From Planctomycetota bacterium (GTDB taxonomy: Bacteria; Planctomycetota; Planctomycetia; Pirellulales; Pirellulaceae), in contig JACNKX010000128.1 in NCBI GenBank assembly GCA_014381825.1, forward strand, positions 1 to 64,000: DNA of 64,000 bases, in the 5' to 3' direction. The translations under genes were made by a program, and so were the position numbers. The notes beneath the pieces were generated by a model, which searched no databases, had not been told where the DNA came from, and saw only the letters and a program-made list of their open reading frames with translations. Numbering within the stretch: position 1 is the first letter of the stretch; every line of letters starts with the position of its first letter. Shown piece by piece: positions 59,329 through 64,000 of the stretch.

Positions 59329-60771
59329 CTACGTCAGCCCAGAGATCGGTTGCCCGTAGTAAATCTGATGTGGGCGGTCTGACTCGTCGTACCAGGCTGC
59401 TGTCTCGGGGATGCCGAGCGTCTCGTATATCGTGGCCGCCATGTTTTCCGGCTTCTGCGGTTCGGAAGCAGGATACGCACCAAGCTTGTCCGTTGCGCCA
59501 ATGACTCGTCCGCCCTGGATGCCTCCACCGGCAAGCAGCACGGATTGTGCGCCGCCCCAGTGATCGCGGCCCGGCAGTTTATAGTGTTGCGGCAAATGTG
59601 AGATCCGAGGCGTACGTCCGAATTCACCCGCCATGACGATCAGCGTATCGTCCAACTGGCCGCTTTCGTTCAAATCGTCCAGTAGCGCTGACAATGCGCG
59701 ATCGGTTGGCGGCAGCAAGAAGTCTTTCAGCTTTGGGAAGTTCGCGCCGTGTGTGTCCCAGGAATTCCAGTTGCCCAGATTGACTTGCACGAGATTGACG
59801 CCGATGTCGACCAGTCGGCGTGCCATCAGCAAGGACCAGCCAAAACTGTTGCGGCCATAACGATCCTGCGCATTGTCGCTGGCGTTGGTAACATCGAAAG
59901 CGTGCTGTACTTTCGGATCAGCCAACAACGATATCGATGCTTGACGATGACGATCGAGTTCGGCGACTGACGCTGCTTGCTCTAATTTGCGTCGTTGCTG
60001 CTCGAGCGTATTCAGCAGTTCGACGCGGTTGCTCATGCGCCCCGCGTGCAGCCCTTCCGGCAGACTCAAATTAGGAGCTTGGAAGAGCAATTCGCTTCCA
60101 TCGGTCGCCGCTTCCTTTAGATGGTTAAACGAATAGGTTGGAAAGGCTCCAGAGGACTGACGGCCTTGAAATGGCGATGCCTCGACGAACCAAGGCTCTC
60201 GATGCGATCCCATCTCGCCAGCGAATTGGCCGGAGGCGACTTGGCCCCCTGGGTTCTTCAAGATTTCAGGCAGCACAACGGCTGGCGGCATATTGTTCCT
60301 GGCCCGCGTTTTGTCACCGGTGATCGCGGCAATGGATGGCCAGTCGTTCGGCTGTGGCTTGCCGGAACGAAAGCCGGGCGGTAATTGCGTCCGCCCGCTC
60401 AACATCACCATGTGTGCTTCAAAATGTTCGTTGAAGGGGTGTGTGAGCGACCGAACTAGCGACCAGAGGCGACTTCGCTGCGCGAGCAAGGGAAGATGCT
60501 CGCAGATCTGAATTTCGGGAGTTCGCGTCGCGATAGGATTGAACTCGCCTCGGACATTGTCCGGCGCATTCGGCTTCAAATCGAAGCTGTCGTGTTGTGC
60601 TAGACCACCCGAGAGAAAGATGTAGATACACGATTTCGCGCTTTTCGTACCAGTATCAGCTCGCAGCGCCTGCACATGGTTCATCCCCAGTCCCATTAGC
60701 CCAATCGTTCCCGCTTGGATCGCAGTACGACGCGAGAGGTGAGCGTGCGGAGAGGCTAACGGTTCAAACAT
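59329..60771 (-). CDS. DUF1501 Tat-exported protein (second copy)
   Basis: 480 residues. The Tat signal is LSRRTAIQAGTIGLMGLGMN. The core has IYIFLSGGLAQHDSFDLKPNAPDN, NLVQVNLGNWNSWDTHGANFPKLKDFLLPPTDRAL and FGRTPRISHL ... GRDHWGGAQSVLLAGGGIQGG, as in other DUF1501 proteins. It is about half identical by eye to its upstream neighbour, so the pair is a tandem duplication. It lies between that gene (9-bp gap) and the dehydrogenase-cytochrome gene and is probably co-transcribed with both. Confidence 0.95.
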   Translation of the reverse strand: MFEPLASPHAHLSRRTAIQAGTIGLMGLGMNHVQALRADTGTKSAKSCIYIFLSGGLAQHDSFDLKPNAPDNVRGEFNPIATRTPEIQICEHLPLLAQRSRLWSLVRSLTHPFNEHFEAHMVMLSGRTQLPPGFRSGKPQPNDWPSIAAITGDKTRARNNMPPAVVLPEILKNPGGQVASGQFAGEMGSHREPWFVEASPFQGRQSSGAFPTYSFNHLKEAATDGSELLFQAPNLSLPEGLHAGRMSNRVELLNTLEQQRRKLEQAASVAELDRHRQASISLLADPKVQHAFDVTNASDNAQDRYGRNSFGWSLLMARRLVDIGVNLVQVNLGNWNSWDTHGANFPKLKDFLLPPTDRALSALLDDLNESGQLDDTLIVMAGEFGRTPRISHLPQHYKLPGRDHWGGAQSVLLAGGGIQGGRVIGATDKLGAYPASEPQKPENMAATIYETLGIPETAAWYDESDRPHQIYYGQPISGLT

Positions 60772-60780
60772 GGATCACGA

Positions 60781-62244
60781 CTACGTTAGCCCTTTGATCG
60801 GATGACCGTGGTAGATGCGATGCGGACGATCTGACTCGTCGTACCATGCAGCGGTCGCGGGAATGCCAAGAGCGTTGTATATCGTGGCGGCCATGTTTTC
60901 AGGATTCTGCGCATCGGAGGCAGGATACGCGCCCAGCTTGTCCGACGAACCGATGACCGTCCCACCCTTCACTCCTCCTCCGGCAAAGAAAACGCTTTGC
61001 ACGCCTCCCCAATGGTCGCGGCCTGGGCCAAAGAACGAGTCGGTAAGCGTAGACAGCTTCGGCGTTCTCCCGAACTCGCCAGCCATCACGATCATTGTTT
61101 CGTCAAGCATGCCGCTTGCTTGTAGATCGTCGAGTAATGCACATAGCGCGCGATCGGTCGGTGGAAATAACTTGTCCTTCAGACGCGGGAACGCGTCGCC
61201 ATGGGTATCCCAGTTTTCGTTGTTACCAAGATTGACCTGCACGAGATTGACGCCCGCTTCGACCAGACGATACGCCATCAGCAACGACCAACCAAAGCTG
61301 TTCGCACCATACCGCTCCTGAATCTTGGCATCGGCGTTCGTCACATCAAACGCTCGACGCACTTTCTGGTCGGCTAACATCGAGATGACTCGCTGACGTT
61401 GTGCATCGTAGCTTTGCACGTCGGCCGATCGTTCAAGATGTTCGCGTTGTTGGTCGATGCTTTCGAGCAGCTTCAAGCGATTGACAAATCTACCGCCGCC
61501 CATGCCTTCTTCGATTTTGAGGTTCGGAGCCTGATAGACTCGCTCGTCGGGGTGTTTTGGCGGCGTCTTACTCTGGTTCGGAAAGGTGTACTCCGGATAG
61601 GCTCCTCGCCACATCGGATCGCCATACGGCGAAGCCTCGATGAAGAAGGGGTCGCGATGCCTTCCCATCAAGCCGCCGTACGCTCCAGGGATCACACCTC
61701 CGGACCAATGAACCAGCCGCTCGGGTAAGACGATTGCTGGTGGAAGATTATTGTTCTGCGGCGGCAAGGCATCACCAACGACCGAAGCGATCGACGGCCA
61801 ATCCGAGGAGCGTGGCATGCGGTCGCCGCGGAAACCGGGTGATGCCTCGGATCGTCCTGTCAACATAAAGTAGTGACCCAAGGTATGACCGTTCGTAGGA
61901 TGGGTCAGCGAACGGCAAACTGCCCAATTCTGACTGCGTTGCGCGAGTCCAGGCAGATGCTCGCAGATCTGAATGCCGGGCGTGCTCGTCGCGATCGGAT
62001 TGAACTCGCCGCGGATCTCGGTGGGCGCATCAGGCTTGAGGTCAAAGCTCTCGTGTTGCGTGAGGCCGCCGGACAGAAATATGTAAATACAAGACTTGGC
62101 TGTTGCGCCCGTCTTGCCATCGGCCGCCTGGAGAGCCTGCAGATGGTTGGCCCCCATTCCGAGCAGTCCGACGGCACCGGCTTGAATGGCGGTCCGCCGC
62201 GAAAATCGGGGGTGAATGGGGTAGGGCGGGTGGGACGCGTCCAT
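60781..62244 (-). CDS. DUF1501 Tat-exported protein (third copy)
   Basis: 487 residues. The Tat signal FSRRTAIQAGAVGLLGMGAN is followed by IYIFLSGGLTQHESFDLKPDAPTE and, at the C-terminal end, GRDHWGGVQSVFFAGGGVKGGTVIGSSDKLGAYP. It is first in the three-gene minus-strand run and divergent from the PQQ propeller gene across about 150 bp. Unlike the copy at 53047 it has no DUF1549/1553 partner; the dehydrogenase-cytochrome fusion may take that place. Confidence 0.95.
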   Translation of the reverse strand: MDASHPPYPIHPRFSRRTAIQAGAVGLLGMGANHLQALQAADGKTGATAKSCIYIFLSGGLTQHESFDLKPDAPTEIRGEFNPIATSTPGIQICEHLPGLAQRSQNWAVCRSLTHPTNGHTLGHYFMLTGRSEASPGFRGDRMPRSSDWPSIASVVGDALPPQNNNLPPAIVLPERLVHWSGGVIPGAYGGLMGRHRDPFFIEASPYGDPMWRGAYPEYTFPNQSKTPPKHPDERVYQAPNLKIEEGMGGGRFVNRLKLLESIDQQREHLERSADVQSYDAQRQRVISMLADQKVRRAFDVTNADAKIQERYGANSFGWSLLMAYRLVEAGVNLVQVNLGNNENWDTHGDAFPRLKDKLFPPTDRALCALLDDLQASGMLDETMIVMAGEFGRTPKLSTLTDSFFGPGRDHWGGVQSVFFAGGGVKGGTVIGSSDKLGAYPASDAQNPENMAATIYNALGIPATAAWYDESDRPHRIYHGHPIKGLT

Positions 62245-62392
62245 CGTTATTTCTCCGTTGACGTGATACTGCGATTTTCGGGGAAAGACGGTAGCGAGTC
62301 AACCTTTTCTGGCAGCCGACGGCGAATCGTTGTCCCGGGTCGCGTGACCGGTTACGATCAACTCACCGTCACCCTGCACACGGAGCCTAACT

Positions 62393-63910
62393 ATGCCTTC
62401 CTCGTTTGTTAATCGTCACACTTTGTCCAAACCCTTTCGCCAATTTCTGCTGCTAGTCGGCGTCGGGTTGATCTTTCCCCAATTGCTGCTCGCCGACGAC
62501 TGGCCTCAGTTTCGAGGGCCGAATTGCACGGGGATCTCCGCGACGACGAAGCCACTTCCCGTCACGTTCTCTGAGACGAAGAACCTGTTGTGGTCGGCTG
62601 ATGTTGGTGATGGAGTCGGTTGCCCGGTCGTCGCAGCGGGTCGTACGTTCGTCAGCGGAATAGTGGGGGACGAGACGATTCGGTTGTCTGCCTTCGATGC
62701 GGCCAGCGGCAAATCGCTCTGGCACCGCGACTGGGCGACCGGCAAATTGCCCGAAATACACAAGACCAACAGCCATGCCAGCACCACACCAGCGGCCGAT
62801 GCGGATCGCGTCTACTTCTACTTCAGCACGCTTGGCCTAATTGCGGTCGATGCCAAGACCGGCGCCGACGTTTGGCATCAGAAATTGCCTTCGCCTTTCT
62901 TTGTCTTTAAGTGGGGCCCGGCTATGTCCCCCGTGCTGTACAAGGACAAAGTGTTGTTCTGTCAGGACGACGATCTGTTTCCTGCGTTCTACGCCTTTGA
63001 CAAAAAGTCAGGCCAAGTGTTGTGGAAGGATAACCGCGATGACATGGCCGTTAATTACTCGCATCCGGTAATCTGCCAAGCGGAACAAGGTGACGAAATC
63101 GTCGTCGCAGGAACCGGCTTGTTGATCGGTTACGATCCGGATAACGGCAAGCGATTGTGGCAGTCACGAACCCTGTTGCGAAATATTAAGACGACTCCGG
63201 TTAGCCATGATGGGACGGTCTACATCTCGCTACAGAGCAGTGGCATCGCGAATCAATGGTTGGCGACGGCAGACCGATCGGAGACGGGCAACAGCGATGG
63301 GAAGCTGTCAAAGGCCGAGATGCAAGCGTTTGTCGGAGAAACAAAGATCCCTGACGTGTTCTACAAGAAGACTTTCGATCGCGGCGATGCAAATCAAGAC
63401 GGATTCCTCGAAGGTGCCGAGCTTGATGTCGCCTTCTTGAGTCCCGACAACTTTGCCGGAGCAACTTTTGATGTCGAAGAGCCTGGTAACGAATTTGTCA
63501 TGGCGGTGCGCGGCGGCGGGCGCGGCGACGTGACCGAATCGCATCTGCTTTGGAAGCACGAGACGAAATACACCGATCACATTGTCTCGCCGTTCGTTCA
63601 CCACGGACGCATGCTGCTGCTCAAAGGCGGTGGCATTACAACTTTATTCGAGACGGAGGCCGGTAAGTTGGTGCGTGACGCCAAGCGAATTCCGAATGCC
63701 TGTGAATACTTTGCGTCGCCAATCTACGGAGACGGCAAGATTTACATTGCCGGCGAGAACGGATTCGTTGTCGTCCTCAAGGATAGCCCCAAGTACGAAG
63801 TCCTCGCGAAGAACGACATGGGAGACAGTATCGTCGGGACACCGGCGATTGCGGATGGAAGGATCTTCGTCCGGACGCGTGCGAAGCTGCTTGCCGTCGG
63901 TCAAAAGTGA
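62393..63910 (+). CDS. secreted PQQ-type beta-propeller with EF-hand insertions
   Basis: 505 residues with a signal peptide (FLLLVGVGLIFPQLLLA). Propeller blades include DDWPQFRGPNCTGISA, GKSLWHRDWATGKL, ADVWHQKLP and GQVLWKDNRDDM. Two EF-hand-type loops (DRSETGNSDGKLSKAEMQAF and DRGDANQDGFLEGAELDVAF, near residues 295-345) interrupt the propeller, suggesting calcium control or stabilisation. The opening WPQFRGPNxTG is the standard start of planctomycete outer PQQ proteins. No catalytic residues are assigned. Confidence 0.9.
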   Translation: MPSSFVNRHTLSKPFRQFLLLVGVGLIFPQLLLADDWPQFRGPNCTGISATTKPLPVTFSETKNLLWSADVGDGVGCPVVAAGRTFVSGIVGDETIRLSAFDAASGKSLWHRDWATGKLPEIHKTNSHASTTPAADADRVYFYFSTLGLIAVDAKTGADVWHQKLPSPFFVFKWGPAMSPVLYKDKVLFCQDDDLFPAFYAFDKKSGQVLWKDNRDDMAVNYSHPVICQAEQGDEIVVAGTGLLIGYDPDNGKRLWQSRTLLRNIKTTPVSHDGTVYISLQSSGIANQWLATADRSETGNSDGKLSKAEMQAFVGETKIPDVFYKKTFDRGDANQDGFLEGAELDVAFLSPDNFAGATFDVEEPGNEFVMAVRGGGRGDVTESHLLWKHETKYTDHIVSPFVHHGRMLLLKGGGITTLFETEAGKLVRDAKRIPNACEYFASPIYGDGKIYIAGENGFVVVLKDSPKYEVLAKNDMGDSIVGTPAIADGRIFVRTRAKLLAVGQK

Positions 63911-63986
63911 TTCTTGGAGAATTATCTCGCAATTCGAAGAAAAGATCGTGCCACCGTGGTAGTTGCGAGACTCTATTAGTGCGAAC

Positions 63987-64000
63987 AGGAGGACATTGCC
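63987..64000 (+). other. ribosome-binding-like site at the window end
   Basis: AGGAGGA at 63987-63993 is an unusually strong Shine-Dalgarno sequence. A gene may start just past the edge; none is visible within the window. Confidence 0.3.

Overview
The window reads as chromosomal DNA from a planctomycete, most likely of the Pirellulales type. The evidence is the gene families present: a DUF1549/DUF1553 cytochrome-like protein paired with a DUF1501 Tat protein, two more tandem DUF1501 genes, a DUF1559 pseudopilin-like protein, several PQQ-type beta-propellers, an LEPR-XLL surface protein, and an ECF sigma factor next to a TPR Ser/Thr kinase. No organism name is asserted beyond that.

Layout. 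1-0.5 kb: an alpha/beta-hydrolase remnant cut by a transposase tail. 0.5-7.6 kb: a secreted beta-propeller, a pseudopilin coupled to a membrane protein, and a PLP enzyme plus enolase-superfamily pair that looks like sugar-acid catabolism. 7.6-15.2 kb: an exported Cys/Gly/Lys/Gln repeat protein, an Hpt protein, a redoxin-like lipoprotein, a LarA-like/YgfZ pair, a DUF2306 membrane protein and a DUF1559 protein. 15.3-20.1 kb: clpB and dnaK on the minus strand. 20.5-28.7 kb: pheA, then the rpmF-fabD-fabG-acpP-fabF lipid operon. Between them sits a complete 3377-bp IS1-like element with 23-bp terminal inverted repeats and an 8-bp target duplication. It carries passenger genes, including a MazF/PemK-type toxin module, and it landed exactly in the pheA stop codon.

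28.7-36.2 kb: a TolC-like protein divergent from three genes encoding a GAF-HlyD fusion, a HlyD-like adaptor, and a PqqD-like/M50 protease/HlyD-like membrane protein. This looks like an envelope-spanning export system with no conventional pump, and it is one of the two best candidates for under-described biology here. 36.2-40 kb: an accessory region with two nuclease-like genes, a decayed DUF2924 mobile-element module and a PfkB kinase.

40.2-47 kb: an ECF sigma factor, a TPR Ser/Thr kinase and a secreted Calx-beta/NHL LEPR-XLL protein. The kinase and the surface-protein gene are preceded by copies of the same 65-bp element (53/65 identical), which is a candidate promoter recognised by the neighbouring sigma factor and so suggests a self-contained regulon. 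47-64 kb: an initiator-type tRNA-Met with its own promoter and terminator, a toroid-fold membrane protein, the DUF1549/1553-DUF1501 pair, pdxH, glgC, a minus-strand run of two DUF1501 genes and a sugar dehydrogenase/cytochrome c fusion, and a PQQ propeller with EF-hand insertions.

All assignments come from reading the sequence and from remembered family motifs; no database search was run.
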